Assembly (NCBI GenBank): GCA_015680905.1
Contig: CM027378.1
Span: 15,543,001-15,607,000, forward strand
DNA from: Coptis chinensis
Lineage: Eukaryota > Streptophyta > Magnoliopsida > Ranunculales > Ranunculaceae
Direction: 5' to 3'
Length of the DNA: 64,000 nt
The notes under the pieces were generated by a model. It was not told the DNA's origin. It ran no database searches and saw nothing but the letters and a program-made list of their open reading frames with translations. The position numbers and the translations under genes were made by a program. Shown here piece after piece: positions 33,271 through 45,836 of the stretch (the first letter of the stretch is position 1; every line of letters starts with the position of its first letter).

Positions 33271-35234
33271 AGTGAATTTGTGGATAGCCTTAGCCTAACA
33301 TAGAGTCATCACTAACTACATTGCTCTCTCCTTTTGAGTAATTAACAAAAAACATGCTACAATTTCAAGCTAGTAAGTCTAGCTATAGGTTGAGCATTAA
33401 TTGGAATAAAAAACTAATTAATGTCCAGTTAGTAGGTTTAAATTTTAGCTACAACTTCCATAACTTTTTTTTTTTATTATTAATTAATTAGTTTCTTGTA
33501 CATAGAAACTCAAGAATATTCTAATTTTATTATTACTTCAGCAATATTTCAAGCAAACCTGAAAATATTAACGATGTCGATATATATATGTACATATATT
33601 TTTGGTAATGATTTAATTTTTGGTCTAGTCTCAATATGGGGATAAAGTACTAAAAACAACCGGGCGAAATTAGTTAAGATAGGTAAGAAAACATATATTC
33701 ATATGTATGGACTAAATACTAGCCTACCTATGAGCAAAAGCACACAAAAATAGTTGGTTAGGTAAAAATAGTTAAAACTTAGATATAGCTCCCTCCAAAG
33801 TTTTTGCAAAGTACTTGAAATGGAGTGCTCTAAGTATAGAAGATCAATATAAATTGTCATGACTTTATGATTGTACCACTTCATATTTTTCCTCTAAACT
33901 CAACTTGAATAAAAGATGGCCTTGAGCAAGAATTATGTATACTAGCTAATCTGCCCGTCCTATGACCGGGCTTACTACTATAAAGATTAGACCACGTTAA
34001 CAAATACATATTTTGGGTATGTTTGTTATTACGCTCATAAGTTTGTGTTGAAGAAAGATGTCATGGAATTTTTAGTCTTAAAAGTTAGCGTTTACAATAT
34101 TTTTGTACATGATAGACTTGCAATTTCCCTGTTTATATATAAACTTCAGAAATAGGTAGCAATAAAATTATTGACAAAGTCATATATACATTTGAAATGA
34201 ACAGTTATACCTTAGCTGAATTCTTACAATGAAATAAAAGAATACAAATATAAATCAGCATGAATAACTCAGCCATATAGTGTCCAAAAACATTAAGTCA
34301 TTTTTGCTTCAAATAGCTACTTTTATCACCGTCATTGACCATGATCGATACAAATGAACTCTTACTGACCAAACACCCCAACCCCATCAAGCTTCCTAAC
34401 CAAAAGATTTTAATTTATATCTAAAATCCTAATTCTATGCAGAACAACAATGGGAAAACTTGAGGTCCTATCACGTGCATCAAAGTCATGCAGAATAACT
34501 TACTCGAACAGTTGAACATTGCAATCGTGCTCACCTTGCTCACCTATTTCTTCTCATCCATCCTTTCATTGAGGTTGAAAACATAGTGTGTGATCTTGAC
34601 CAAGGCAGTATGTGGAACATTAGTAGATCAAGTGATCATAATCCAGGAGGTACATTGCGATTTCTTTGATCCCTGTCCTTACAGAATGCATCAACCCAGC
34701 TGACCAAGAGCTTTTCCAACGAAGCCTTTTCTATTGATAGGGACTTGACTGCCTAAGTATCTCAATCAATCCACCTTCTAGTTGATTAAAATGATAGAAA
34801 ATTTCATCTGGCTGCCTGTCCATCAACACCATTTTGTCACCGACGTTAATAATAGTTATAAAATTAAGTTGGCTAAGCTGAGCTTGACATAATAAGATCA
34901 TGCAAAATACAAAACTGAAAATAAAAACTGAAATAAATGATGATATGCAGCTATGAGATAATAGATAAGAACAACATCAAATGCTTAATTCTACATAGCC
35001 TAAGTGAACTTTACATTGCATTCCTTCCAATATAAATGGCGTAAGATTATATGAACTCCAATTTAAAGGGTGACTTTTAATTCAAATTAAGACATTAATT
35101 TTATTACTCTTACATAATCAAGCTATGATTTTCTATCAATTTCAATTGGATTTTTAAGCTATACATATGGCTTCAGTGACAGTTACCTTCCGATTGCTTT
35201 CTATATAATTTGGCAGTGCTGCTCATGTCAATGA

Positions 35235-35237
<3 letters not shown>
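33271..35237. other. 2-kb stretch without recognised gene
   Basis: AT-rich, with no coding sequence recognised on either strand. A palindromic GC-richer motif (CTGCCCGTCCTATGACCGGG) near 33951 may belong to a repeat. Confidence 0.4.
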
Positions 35238-35271
<34 letters not shown>

Positions 35272-35289
35272 TGGAAATTTTATTGATAC

Positions 35290-36655
35290 TGATAAGGAAT
35301 TTTACAAATAATTAGGACAAGCGTGCAACAAGTTTAGCCAAGAAGTCCTTTCTGAATAGCAAATCCTATTCTTCTAAAAACAAACTCGTTAGAACCGGTA
35401 TCATAACATAACGCTATCGTCTATTACTTTCTGAAGTCTCTTGAGAAGCTCAACAGACTATTGTTCCAAGAAACCAAAAGTATCGAAACTAAACGGAATG
35501 AAACAATGCTGGTTAGCCATGCAAGCTTCCTTATGCTTCTCCATCTTCCCTGTCGCTGCTCTCTTAGTTGCTTCTCCCACCTCAAAGACTCCATTCCCAA
35601 GCCCTACCAACGGAGAGGCTCCAGTTACATCAACACATGCATGTCTCCCCTCAGACCAGCTGTATATCAATACATCCGCAGGCCGAAGTGTAGATCTCTC
35701 CTCATTCAGATCAGTGAGAAAATTCATAGGAGCCTCCTTCTTCACTTGTACCCCAGCCCTCCAAAATGCATCACATAAAATATCTCTGACAGGATCATGT
35801 CGGTATTTGAAACCAGGAAAATGTCTACAATGTGCTGCATGGTCCCCGAAAGCATCTAGTCTACTCTTTTTGCAAACAGGGCATAGACCACCATCAGAGT
35901 ACAAAGGAATCATGAGACGGTACCGGAGAATAGAACGATACTCCACCGACGACATACGCTGTCCAAGGCCCTCCATCGGAATAGCAAGTAGAAAATCCTT
36001 TGCGTGTTCTGACTGCAAACATCCAATGACTGCTTTCTGACGAGTAGATAACACAAACTCCCTCTCAAGACCAGCAACAATCTTACTAGAGAACGCTTCC
36101 GCCAAAATTTTTTGTGGTTTTGAGGGGACGGTAGCATTCCCAGCCATAGAACTGAGGTCAAAATTGGGTATATTGTTGCTAGCAGTGCATGAGATTCTAC
36201 CTGAGACATAATGGCATAACACTGCTAGCAACATCAAGAATCTCATCCAAAGGCACTGGCCCACAACTCCTAAGAATGTGGTTCTAAAGCTCAGAAGTCT
36301 GATAACGAGAGGCGACAAAAGCAAAAGTAGAGACATCAGTGGCACAATAAATACCTAACCCACCAAGACATAATGGGAGTGTTGATAAACACCACTGCAA
36401 ATGACCGAAGTTAGGACCATCAGAAACCACAATACCCTGGAGAACACTGCGGAGATGCCGATTAAAAGTCTTAGCTGCCTCTCTAAATTGGGATGGTGGA
36501 CAAGTACGAATCGCAAATACCAACTTAGAGAGCCCAACACAAGCACGTAAGAGAGCTAACTCACACTGTGGATCGTCTAATATAGCTAAATGGTCCATCA
36601 AAGTCGCAACCTTTTCAACATGCTTGCGAGCAAGGCCCATGACAAAGGATGGATT
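35290..36655 (-). pseudogene. Non-LTR element: C-terminal part with CCHC knuckle and restriction-like endonuclease
   Basis: Reading from 36655: NPSFVMGLARKHVEKVATLM, DPQCELALLRACVGLSKLVF, LGGLGIYCATDVSTFAFVAS, then in a second frame LSTRQKAVIGCLQSEHAKDF, LGQRMSSVEYRSILRYRLMI. The knuckle is CPVCKKSRLDAFGDHAAHC (C-x2-C-x10-H-x3-C). After FKYRHDPVRDILCDAFWRAG comes RPADVLIYSW and GRHACVDVTGASPLVG, which matches the R/K-PD...D pattern of R2-type restriction-like endonucleases (here PAD then VDVT). It ends FIPFSFDTFGFLEQ, a stop, then VELLKRLQKVIDDSV. At least one frame change (near 36300) and one stop (after FLEQ) are present. Confidence 0.8.
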
Positions 36656-36689
36656 CACTACAATAGAAAAGACATTTAAAATCACTCCA

Positions 36690-37020
36690 TAAGTGATGTA
36701 AAAAATATACGATGTCACTTTTGCAAGTGATGTAACTGGTGGCGACGTGAAAAGTTAGGGTTTTCAACATCACTTTTTAAATAATGTCTACAAGTGATGT
36801 TACTTCATATCACTTTTTAATTGATGTCCACAAGTGATGTTATAACTTTGCATCACTTTTTAATCGATGTCCACAAGTGATGTTATAACGTTTAACATCA
36901 CTTTTTAAGTGAAATCAATAAGGTCAATTAACATTACTTAAGAAGTGATGTTTCATTTAGATTCCAAATTACTTGTAAAGTGATGTGAAATAACTCTATA
37001 AATCACTTTAAAAGTGATGT
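36690..37020. repeat. Left subterminal array of CACTA element 2
   Basis: About a dozen copies of AAGTGATGT or its reverse ACATCACTT, often as pairs separated by short spacers (CAAGTGATGTTACTTC, ATCACTTTTTAA). The motif differs completely from that of CACTA element 1, so the two elements belong to different families and need different binding proteins. Confidence 0.85.
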
Positions 37021-37406
37021 CCCATTTATCAAAATAATAAACAATAAAAATAAAAAATAAATAAAATTGCCAATGTCATCCCAATATAATACTAATTTCC
37101 TGGTCATTTATCATCAAATAAAGATGAAACGTATCTTAAAATCACATTCATCACACAAATATCATCTCCAATTCAAAATATTACACTATATACAAAAAAT
37201 TATAACGAGCCAACATAAACTAACAAAATCTAATTTGCAGTACCGAAATGAGTCAAAGAGAACCACAATCACCCAACTAAGAACCTATCACAGCCTGGCT
37301 TGATGCAATCAATTTAATCCAAGAACCTATCATAGCCTAACAAATCACTCTGTTTTCTTTTTTCTGCAGTATGAAACATTGTAATAGAAAATCAATGCAG
37401 ACTTGT

Positions 37407-37901
37407 ACTCATGCAAGAATAGTTTGACAATGTCTGGATCTTCAAGAGAAGCAAGATAGGCTATACAAGGAACAAGACCAGGCAGTCAGATAATGTACTT
37501 GATAGCATAACAAGTTTTCCTACATCCATCTTACACAAACAAACCCTTGGAGACTCACCAAGAGAAATATTCTTCAAAGTACGTCTGGAGATATTAGCAT
37601 GGTCAAAGATGTAAAGCTCAATACTCCTATTATTTTCAACCTAGAACATGTGATGCGTTAAATGAAACGAGGAAGACCAAATGAATAGAGAATAAGAACA
37701 ATCAAAGAAAACACTTTTTGATTTAACATATATTTATATTTGAAGATGTCATACTGTGCTAAGAAATTCAGCTTTTATTTCCGAAGCGAGAAGTTTTCTG
37801 ATGAAAGAGCTGACATCATGAACAACATCGAGATCTGCAACCTCCATCATATCCATGATCTCCCCATCTCTAGGAAGAGTAAGCACCTTTGCAATGAATT
37901 C
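37407..37901 (-). pseudogene. Captured M1 aminopeptidase, C-terminal exons
   Basis: Three exons with GT-AG sites: 37901-37755 ([50 protein letters not shown]), 37640-37559 (VENNRSIELYIFDHANISRR, TLKNISLG) and 37460 to about 37407 (AYLASLEDPDIVKLFLHEYK). These match the helical C-terminal (ERAP1_C-like) domain of plant puromycin-sensitive/aminopeptidase N-type enzymes (family memory: [35 protein letters not shown]). The block is separated from the upstream aminopeptidase exons by the cotransporter fragment. No stop is seen within these three exons. Confidence 0.82.
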
Positions 37902-39443
37902 CTAAAAATTATCAAGTAGTAGTTAGAACTAATGAGTAACATTATTTGGTTCTGACATCTACACTATATGATAAGCTGGGTCTTCCTAATAATACCCTCC
38001 CAATATCGAGTAGGCAATTTAAGATCTCCTTATTTACTTAATTTAGAAACATTTCCCTCACTAAATTTAGAATAAGTCCCTTTTTTAATATATATCGTTG
38101 TTTTTCGGAGACTTTGTCTCATTAGCTACTTACTTGTTCCCATAAATGATGCATCCGTGTTTTTCCGACGCAAACTTATTCCAAATTTTGTAAGACTAAC
38201 AAAGATGTACTTTGTATTGATAAGAAATCAATATGGATCTACCTACATTTGAATGTAGCATAAAGGCCTTCGAGCTTTAACCCTTGAAAACAAAGTACTG
38301 CAAGTAGAAAGAAGCAACATATCCCTAGTGAACCAAAGAAGAAAAGATAGAGGAGCTCTGCTGAGGCTCTTTTGAATCTACAGAGACATACTCAATTGAG
38401 TGAAACGTTTATTAAATGGAACAAAAAGTGTTTGTTGGCAAAGAAAAGAAAGAACCTTATAAATGAGATTGCAGAAGACGGATGCCATAACATCTTATAA
38501 ATAATGGATGCAAAGGTGCATCCCGATATGATGCAACAGACGACTAGCTGCAAGAGAGGGGCGAACCCGGTCTTTGTCCGTCGTCGAGCAGTCCCCGCGT
38601 CCAGCTTGGCTATATGTCAAAGGTAGTAATACATAAATTATATTTTGGGCAAAAAGAGGAGCTGCAAGGAAAAATATCGATCCATAGTTTGCCCATATAT
38701 GACAAGAATTTATAACTTGGAAGAAGGTTTTAATTAATGGAATGAGGAAAATATGGACCTGACCAAACAATGTCGACACTCCGTTGTTATGTTCCAAGGT
38801 TAAAATAGGATATTAAAAATACAACTTTTTGTTAAATTATAATTCAGTAGCAAAGAAACTGATGAGCATCAAAAAGATACTCTGGTAAGGGAGCATGGTT
38901 AAAGAATATAAGGAGTATAGTAAGAATCTTGCAAATATGGAACTGAAAGGGCAGTTTACCTCAAGTGATGGAACTGATTTCGACTACATACATGATACAC
39001 CGTAAAAAATATGTTATAAGAAACAAAAACCTTTTTCGACCACCCGACTCACGTTTTTTTTTTCAACTAACTGTCTTAGATCTTTGCAAACAGTTTCAAC
39101 GTGGTTTAGAAGATCAAATGACTGGTATCCATTTCAAACAAGATTTAGGCCATTGTGGAGCTATGCAGGATTGAGCATAATTGAGAGATTGTCAATGTGA
39201 GAAGTAAACCATATTATTAATAATTGATGAGCCTTTCTCTTCTTTTGATGAATGCTAATTGTATGCTTATAAGTTTTTTTTTCCAATCATATTCTTAATA
39301 TTTCTCACTCAATCAAAGGGGGGAAAACACACACACGCAGGGCAGCTAGGTGAAATTCAGTAAGGGATCCTGAATCCCAAGAAATGAATGTAAGAGACAC
39401 AATCCATCTAAAGTCAATAATAAATTTGAAAAGGAATGAGTAC
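37902..39443. other. CACTA 2 interior, no recognised exon
   Basis: A GC-richer patch at 38510-38620 lies in a 100-codon minus-strand frame that I do not recognise. The rest looks intronic. Confidence 0.35.
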
Positions 39444-40611
39444 CTGTCTTTCAAGAGCTTTTTGTGGTTGGTTGAGCTCCAAATAACAACCGCAGAGATT
39501 AAATATAAAAACAGTTTGTCGTAAGAGAAGCGGCCGGGGGTTCCAAATTCGTATCGAATGTTCAGTATCTTTCAACGAGGACAAGCGATTTGAACCAGCC
39601 ATAATTCCAATAACAGCAGGGAAAAAAAGACTCACCAATGCACTGGAATGGTGAACAATTTTATTAGAAAACTTAGAAGTCATCTAGAATAGGAGGTTAG
39701 TTTGCTTCTGAGAGAATCTAGCAAGATTCAACAGTTGCACAAAAACATATATGGAATGAACATTTATAAAAACTCAGTGGCCACTTGGAACAAGATTATA
39801 AAGCAACAGAAAGGTAGTTTTTCCCTGGATTGAACTTGGGTAGAAGATCTATTTCTCTTCGAGATAAACGAGTGAAAAAAATGAAAAGAAGAAAGAAAAA
39901 AAATGTTTGACACCCAGGTTTATGAGTTGATTCCCTTGGTTGTACGTATAATGAATTTATGAATCTGAAGAAACAAGTGAAATCAGCCATCACAAAATCA
40001 ACTTTACCACTAAAGACCCACTTCAATACTAGATACTACATGGTAATGTCAATGTGTGTAGACATAAAAAGCATATCCAAAAGTGTGAAGAAGGAAGCTC
40101 TGAATCTATCAAACAATAGTGGCACTAATTAAAGGGAGCCCATAAGATCCCAAATAAGTCACATATTCACCATAACAAAACAGAATAGGTATACCTACAC
40201 GAAAACCATTAAGCATTTGTGTTGCTTACTTAAAATTCCAGTAAATTGATCCATTAGGATCAGGTACCCCTGCATTGTTGGTGTGTTGAAATTCTGAACT
40301 CAAATTGTCTTTAAATGTCGTTGAGCTCAACCCCGTGATTCCAGCTGTGCAAAGATTGGAACCATTTATCAGTAAATTCTAGCGCATAAACTAAAAGAAA
40401 AGATAACTTGAGCAATAATAACTTATTCAAAAAAAAAAAAGGTGGACAAGCAATAATCAATAAAATGATAAAAGGCATATTTCGTGTATCACATACCTTT
40501 ATTGCACCATTAGTAGCAATAGCACTTAACGATAATGTAGTCAAGAAAGTGCACATGCCACAAAAGGAGACTAACAATAATGAGTCCAGTATGCTAGCCA
40601 TACCAACTATC
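39444..40611 (-). pseudogene. Captured cation-chloride cotransporter (CCC) fragment
   Basis: Plant CCC proteins co-transport Cl- with Na+/K+ at endomembranes. Exon 40611-40497 reads IVGMASILDSLLLVSFCGMC, TFLTTLSLSAIATNGAIK, a pair of membrane helices ending in the family's SAIATNGA motif. A second exon ending at 40230 reads FKDNLSSEFQHTNNAGVPDP, NGSIYWNF. A third ending at 39444 reads ALVSLFFPAVIGIMAGSNRL, SSLKDTEHSI and then loses frame, the expected GTLAATLTT...LLFGA continuing in other frames. FFPAVTGIMAGSNRSASLKDTQ is a hallmark of the SLC12/CCC family. Intermediate exons (after SAIATNGA) are missing, so the copy has internal losses as well as frame changes. Confidence 0.85.
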
Positions 40612-41446
40612 CTGAAAAGGGAAGAGGGTAGTATTTTCCCATTAACACTACTAGAGAGTACGTTTAAAAAATGAAAAAACAACAACAACAAAAGCAAAAA
40701 GATCGTATCTAAGACAGAACCTCAGTTGTTTGTTCTCCTCACCATTCTTGCCTTGATCCCTTCTAAATGACGTCAGCCACAAGAGTTCTCACTTTACAAC
40801 CCTTTATATTGTATGTCATACCACCTATTTTGTTCTACTTCTTCAAATCATTTTTAATACCTTATCCAAGGTTAAATTCCTTTCCCGTCATTGTCTCTTT
40901 CGTAGCATACATACTAATCTTTCTTCAAACAGGTGAATCATTCGACAGGATTAGTTGTATCATATCCACAAGAAGGTTCCTATACAATGATCAGAATCCT
41001 AACTGACCATATATTACAACCCTTAACATTCTTTCTTAATTTCTGAAAATAAAATTGGACACACCAACTGATCTACTAACTTATACATGCAAAGTCTACC
41101 ATTATGAACTAATACGGATAATAATTAATAGCATAGGGTAAATGTTATTTACCAAGAAAATCGGATAAAATGGATGATTCCCATTATATTTTGCAAGCAT
41201 GGTACAAATAGACCCATCAAAGTCCCCAATTTAATTCCAATTGGCTGCAAGATAAATCATATTTCATCCATTAAAAACACATGGAAAAGATTTTAAAGTC
41301 AGCAAAAGTGCAAAACTACAATATATTTTATATTTTGACTGGTAATCCCTAATTACATCAGGGTACCTCTTGGGTAACGCCTTCCCACCTAAACATAAGA
41401 TTGAATTCTGACACAATTTCTCATCGATAAACAATCAGAACTGACC

Positions 41447-42196
41447 TTCTTTACTTGAAGAACTACAATGTCAACTGGATGGGCATTTGGCGTAAGTGAC
41501 TCAAGCAACCCTTCATGGTACACAGACATGAGAGGAATGCCCTTTCCATTGGAGTCGAGGAGACCAACTGCCAAAGGTATGAACATGGGTACTTTCACTT
41601 GCTGGCCAGGGGTTGGAGGAACCTCTTGACTGGAAAAAGATAAATCATAAACATAATTGAAACTACAAACATTCCTACTGTATATAACGACATTATGTGT
41701 ACCTAAATCTCAAGGAATAAGTGTTGGCTTCGGGACAAAAAGATGATGTAACCTTCACAATAGGCGTGCCCGCTTGAGAGTACCTATAATTTATAATTAC
41801 ATTACAAAACCAAAAGCACCAACAATAATGTTAACAAGTAGAGATTGAACAAACAAGAAGGGGTGCAGAATACCATAATAAGAAATTCTGGAAGTTCGCA
41901 TCATTTGAATCCTGTATGGAAGTAAAAAAATCTTCACAAGTAGCAGCCTATCCATCATGCCTCTTAAAGTAGAGATCCATTCCCTGGAACACATAGAGTG
42001 TACGTCATCACTCCATAAAAAACAGTTAGTACAATAACATCATTCAGAAGTAGCACAGAATCCACATTTGTGTAAATGTACATATAGCTATAATGCGACA
42101 AGATAAACATTTCAGGTTAAGGAAAATCCATGTTCATACTTTTCGAAAACCTCAACTCCCAAGCAAAGTTTTGTACATCCTGACAACTTCAGCTCC
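41447..42196 (-). pseudogene. Captured M1 aminopeptidase, central exons
   Basis: Four exons in order with GT-AG sites: 42196-42140 ([14 protein letters not shown], stop, GFRK), 41983-41874 ([11 protein letters not shown], stop, AATCEDFFTSIQDSNDANFQ, NFLL), 41783-41703 (YSQAGTPIVKVTSSFCPEAN, TYSLRF) and 41629-41447 (QEVPPTPGQQVKVPMFIPLA, VGLLDSNGKGIPLMSVYHEG). This is the segment after the zinc site of M1 aminopeptidases (family: [37 protein letters not shown], then WYSQAGTP and PTPGQPVKEPMFIP). Two stops replace expected Gln/Arg and Gln codons. The catalytic HExxH exons are absent. The downstream C-terminal exons sit at 37.9-37.4 kb. Confidence 0.88.
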
Positions 42197-42421
42197 CTAT
42201 TAAGCACAAATACAAATGAAGAATCAAATAATGCAAACTGTAATTATCAAACTAATTCCTAAAAATTATCAAGTACATTGTGTGAGTTCGGTTTCTTCTA
42301 AAATACTTAGCTCAAATCAATACACTAAACTAAAAGCTATGATATTCTCTTTTAAGAAAGCTAATGGTGGCGTGTAGTGACGCCGACATTATTCATCAAT
42401 GATACAAGAAGGAAAACTCAC

Positions 42422-42960
42422 CATAGATTATCGGAGGAAGAGTTCCCAGAGTTAGGCTTTCAAACTCAATAGATTGTATTTGGTACTTTCCAATGTAATA
42501 TGCAAATATTGGTTCTACCGTGCTCTTTATCATACCACATATAGCTTGTACAGAACAAGATTGAACAATAAGTAATAAGAGAGGAAGAATAACTAACCAA
42601 AACAACATGTAATCCATATCTCAGTTTCCAGTACAAGGCATGAGGTACAGTTGTGCATATACTTATTAATTGATTATCTAAACTTAAAAACACCTTATCA
42701 AGGTAGGGCCACATATAAGATAGAAACTTATTCAACCAGTCCACCTAAAAAGATCACAAAAAGGAAATTAGTCACTGTGTGGAAAGAAAAGATCGTAAGT
42801 CCAAAATATCGGTAAGTGCACAACAAGAAATGAAAAAATCTCCATTAACTTCAATGCTCACTCTATCATAATCCGGATTTTTTATCCATTGAGGAATCTC
42901 ATCCAAAAGATCGTGCAAGGCATTTCATTCCAATTCATGAAGTGGTTTGATGACAGGGTC
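42422..42960 (-). pseudogene. Captured plant synaptotagmin (SMP domain) fragment
   Basis: Plant synaptotagmins tether ER to plasma membrane; their SMP domain binds lipids. Exons: 42960-42862 (DPVIKPLHELE, stop, NALHDLLDEIPQWIKNPDYD), 42744-42694 (VDWLNKFLSYMWPYLDK) and about 42549-42422 (AICGMIKSTVEPIFAYYIGK, YQIQSIEFESLTLGTLPPII). The run WVKNPDYDRVDWLNKFL..MWPYLDKAIC..., then IESVEFE.LTLGTLPP, is the start of the SMP domain in this family. The acceptor of the third exon is weak or altered. The C2 domains and the N-terminal anchor are absent. Confidence 0.87.
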
Positions 42961-43964
42961 CTGCCATGTAGGTTTCAAGTGAATATTAATAATACTAAAA
43001 GATTCACCAGAAGAACATTTGCAGCACTAACTAGGGAACCGTACCATTCTTAAGTCTTAACTAAATAACATACTTCTAGAGGGAACACATATACTGATTG
43101 AGGTTTTAGGTGATGCAATAGGATGAGGACAATATACATGGTGGGTTCAAGAATTTATCGTATCGTGTCGACATTTCGAAGATGGTATATTTATCTGGTT
43201 TGAAATATTCTTCCAATTACCACGAACAAGACAAATCATAAGCGAGAGAGCCCATAGACCCCCTACAAGACCAAAAATTTTCTCATACTTGCATAGCTAA
43301 TAAAGTCGCGGCAATAAAAATGTCTTGTCCCCAATTTCATAAACAAAAATCAATGTGAATGCGACAGTGAAACCCTGACTTTGCAATTGCTTCTAAGATT
43401 GTTTGAAGGACTCCCCTTTTGCAAAAGCAATAGCGGCGAGACAATGAGAGGCGTGGAAACTTCTGGGTGAGAACTAGTAAGATTGAGATCTTTATTAAAG
43501 AAATATATGAGAATCACTCTGAAAACAACCAATACCATCTAATTTTCATTCGGCAAAAAAGCAAAACCAACCTTTTTTAATCAAGAATATTCTAAAGTAA
43601 GACTGAGAGGAAACCGACATCAAAGTAAACAGATCGAGAGTGACCTTACCTAGTTCATTAGCGATGTCACACCGCAAATTGGAGAAGATGACAAGAGGAA
43701 CCCAAAATGTTTTTAGAAATTGGAGGCTAGATTGAAATAGAAGATGGATGAAGAGGATAACTAGTTTTCTCCGTTTGTTTCTGGTTGGGCTATTTTTGGT
43801 GCAAGAAAAGAGTCCAGATGTTTTTTATTTTCTAATTTTCGTTTAAGGGTGGCTAGTCTAGCAAACCAATCGCGCACCCTGTTTTATATTTTTCATGGTA
43901 TTTTTCTAACTAATTAACTTAATTAAAATTAAAAGGAGCTATATTAATAATAACACTTATGGAA
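42961..43964. other. CACTA 2 interior near the right end
   Basis: No coding sequence recognised. On the minus strand it is the expected place for the leader and first intron of captured sequence. Confidence 0.35.
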
Positions 43965-44330
43965 ATCAAATTATAAGTGATTTCGAAAACTTGGCAAAGT
44001 CACTTTTAAAGTGATGTTGAATACATAGATATTACATCACTTTATAAGTGACACGCTGAGTGGCAACACCTTTAAAGTGATGTTGAATACATAGATATTA
44101 TATCACTTTATAAGTGACACAGTGAGTGACATAAAAAAGTGTTACTACATCACTTATTAAAATAATGTTGTACAACTCCACTATATCAGCTTTCGAAATA
44201 AGTGATGTTAAAAAAAAATTGTGATAATTATTACATCACATGCTGAGAAAATTGATGTCATAGCTTTCATATGACATCATTTCATTGAAAGTGATGTAAA
44301 ATTAGTGATGTCATATGTCATATTTGTTGT
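43965..44330. repeat. Right subterminal array of CACTA element 2
   Basis: The same AAGTGATGT / ACATCACTT motif in at least ten copies. It includes a direct duplication of about 68 bp (ACTTTTAAAGTGATGTTGAA onward) at about 44000 and 44068. Confidence 0.85.
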
Positions 44331-44334
44331 AGTG

Positions 44335-45830
44335 TTAGTGCTGACCGCACCTCCAAGCAACCTGACTCCCTGCTGAGGACGGGACAAATTTGAAGGAAAG
44401 AGACCAGGAGTGGAGCGACGTGGATCCAATGATGGCAAAAATATCTCAGTTTTAGCCATATTAAGAACTAGCCCGTAAGAAGGTCCTTCTTCCTGAATCA
44501 TACCCAAAGCTGTTGCCACCTGTTCTGTATCTCCAATCAGAGTCCCATCATCTAGATACAAAGCATGTAGCAACAACTGACAACTGGACTGGATTCGCAG
44601 AATCAAGGGATGCAACACTAGTGCAAATAGAAGGGGACCCAAAGGGTCGCCTTGCTGGACCCCAGTAGCAGACCATATGTAGCTATCCCCCATATATAAC
44701 CTCACAGGTTGACAATACAAGTACTCAACCCAAGGGGCAATAGCTGGGCAACAGATACGAACCTCTCTCAACATGGTGGTCCGATCAACCATGTTAAAAG
44801 CATTTTGAAAATCTACAAGCAGCATCGAAAGAGAGGTATTGTCACTGTTAGCATATACTATGCGGTTGACAACGTGTAAAATCGCTTCTGCACCACTAGA
44901 AACACCAACCCCATACTGAAAATCCTATAAGTATCCTACCACATCTTGGGAAACTCCTTTTATTGCAATCTTGGAGACCAAACGACGCCAAACCATCCCC
45001 ATAACTATAGGACGAATACTATTATCCGGTTTGAGAAGTGGAGTAAGCAGAGCACTCGCAATGAATTCCGATAACGGCTATGGACATCGTCCCTGTAACC
45101 AAAGATTCAATGCATCTAGCAAATCAGACGATATAGCTGCTGCAGCACCACTCATGGCATCCAACAAATGCTGAGCTCGAAGACCATCACGACCACAAGA
45201 AGTACCTTTCGGAAATGACCTAATACATGACAATAGGGCATCTCTCTCTACTACTAAAGGAGGCTTAGCAAAAGGAACAGTCGGTCTCATAGGTGGTTGT
45301 CGCATTGGGTGCTTCTCCTCTAAAGCACATATAGTCTCCGCAGTATTGGAGGCAACTCCTGCTGATGATAACACTTTAACCGCTGCAGCAAAATGTCCAT
45401 CAGTAACTTTCTGTAAGTAGCGACGCACATTCTGAGTGGAGGCAGATTTCTTAGTTGGCTGGACTGAAGGAGACTCTATTACAGACTCTAAGAGACGAAA
45501 CATCTCGCCAGGCTCATTCCATGTCGTCAAAGCATGGAGAATCTGTTTTTGCTGAAAGTTTTTCCTAGTGCCAGAACGACGTTCCTGACGATTCTGTGGT
45601 TGGAAAACTTGTAGAGTGCAATGCGACAAGAGGAGGGGACGAACCCAAGGCATAACTGAACTAGGATCAGTTGTAATATCCCAAAGAGCTGATTTCAGTG
45701 CACCTGAAAATGCCAATCAACAAGCACGTGGTATACTTTTCACGGTTCAGAAAGGTATACGAAATGCATTATCCAATAATTTCTCATTAAGAGAAGAAGG
45801 AACAACAAGCGGATCAGGGGTATCACCACC
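44335..45830 (-). pseudogene. Non-LTR element: reverse transcriptase part
   Basis: From the hAT junction: DPLVVPSSLNEKLLDNAFRI, TVKSIPRAC, LAFSGALKSALW, LQVFQPQNRQERRSGTRKNF, ADGH-like KVTDGHFAAAVKVLSSAGVA, FPKGTSCGRDGLRAQHLLDA. The RT core has domain A LLVDFQNAFNMVDR, domain B GVQQGDPLGPLLFALVLHPL and catalytic domain C YLDDGTLIGD, followed by LNMAKTEIFLPS and GVRLLGGAVS at the CACTA junction. The catalytic Asp residues are all present. In-frame stops lie after LWLQGRCP and in GYL-stop-DFQYGVGVSSGAEA. The protein order continues exactly across the CACTA insertion to NPSFVMGLARKH at 36655. Confidence 0.88.
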
Positions 45831-45836
45831 ACCCAA

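Larger units (their letters stand above)
36656..44334. mobile_element. Non-autonomous CACTA element 2 with fragments of three host genes
   Basis: Left end CACTACAATAGAAAAGAC at 36656; right end, reversed, CACTACAACAAATATGAC at 44334; length 7,679 bp. It interrupts the reverse transcriptase ORF of the non-LTR element, whose reading resumes on the other side. Flanking triplets are ATT and TTA on the plus strand, an imperfect 3-bp duplication sharing two bases. Both ends hold arrays of AAGTGATGT-type motifs. No transposase was found. The interior carries, all on the minus strand, exons of a synaptotagmin, an M1 aminopeptidase (in two blocks) and a cation-chloride cotransporter. Confidence 0.92.

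Noticed and set aside
35441-36040. 199-codon plus-strand frame
   Set aside because: Shadow of the minus-strand endonuclease region of the non-LTR element.
38495-38797. 100-codon minus-strand frame with YSQAG, like the aminopeptidase YSQAGTP motif
   Set aside because: The match is five residues only and the surrounding sequence does not fit; the real YSQAGTP exon is at 41783-41703.
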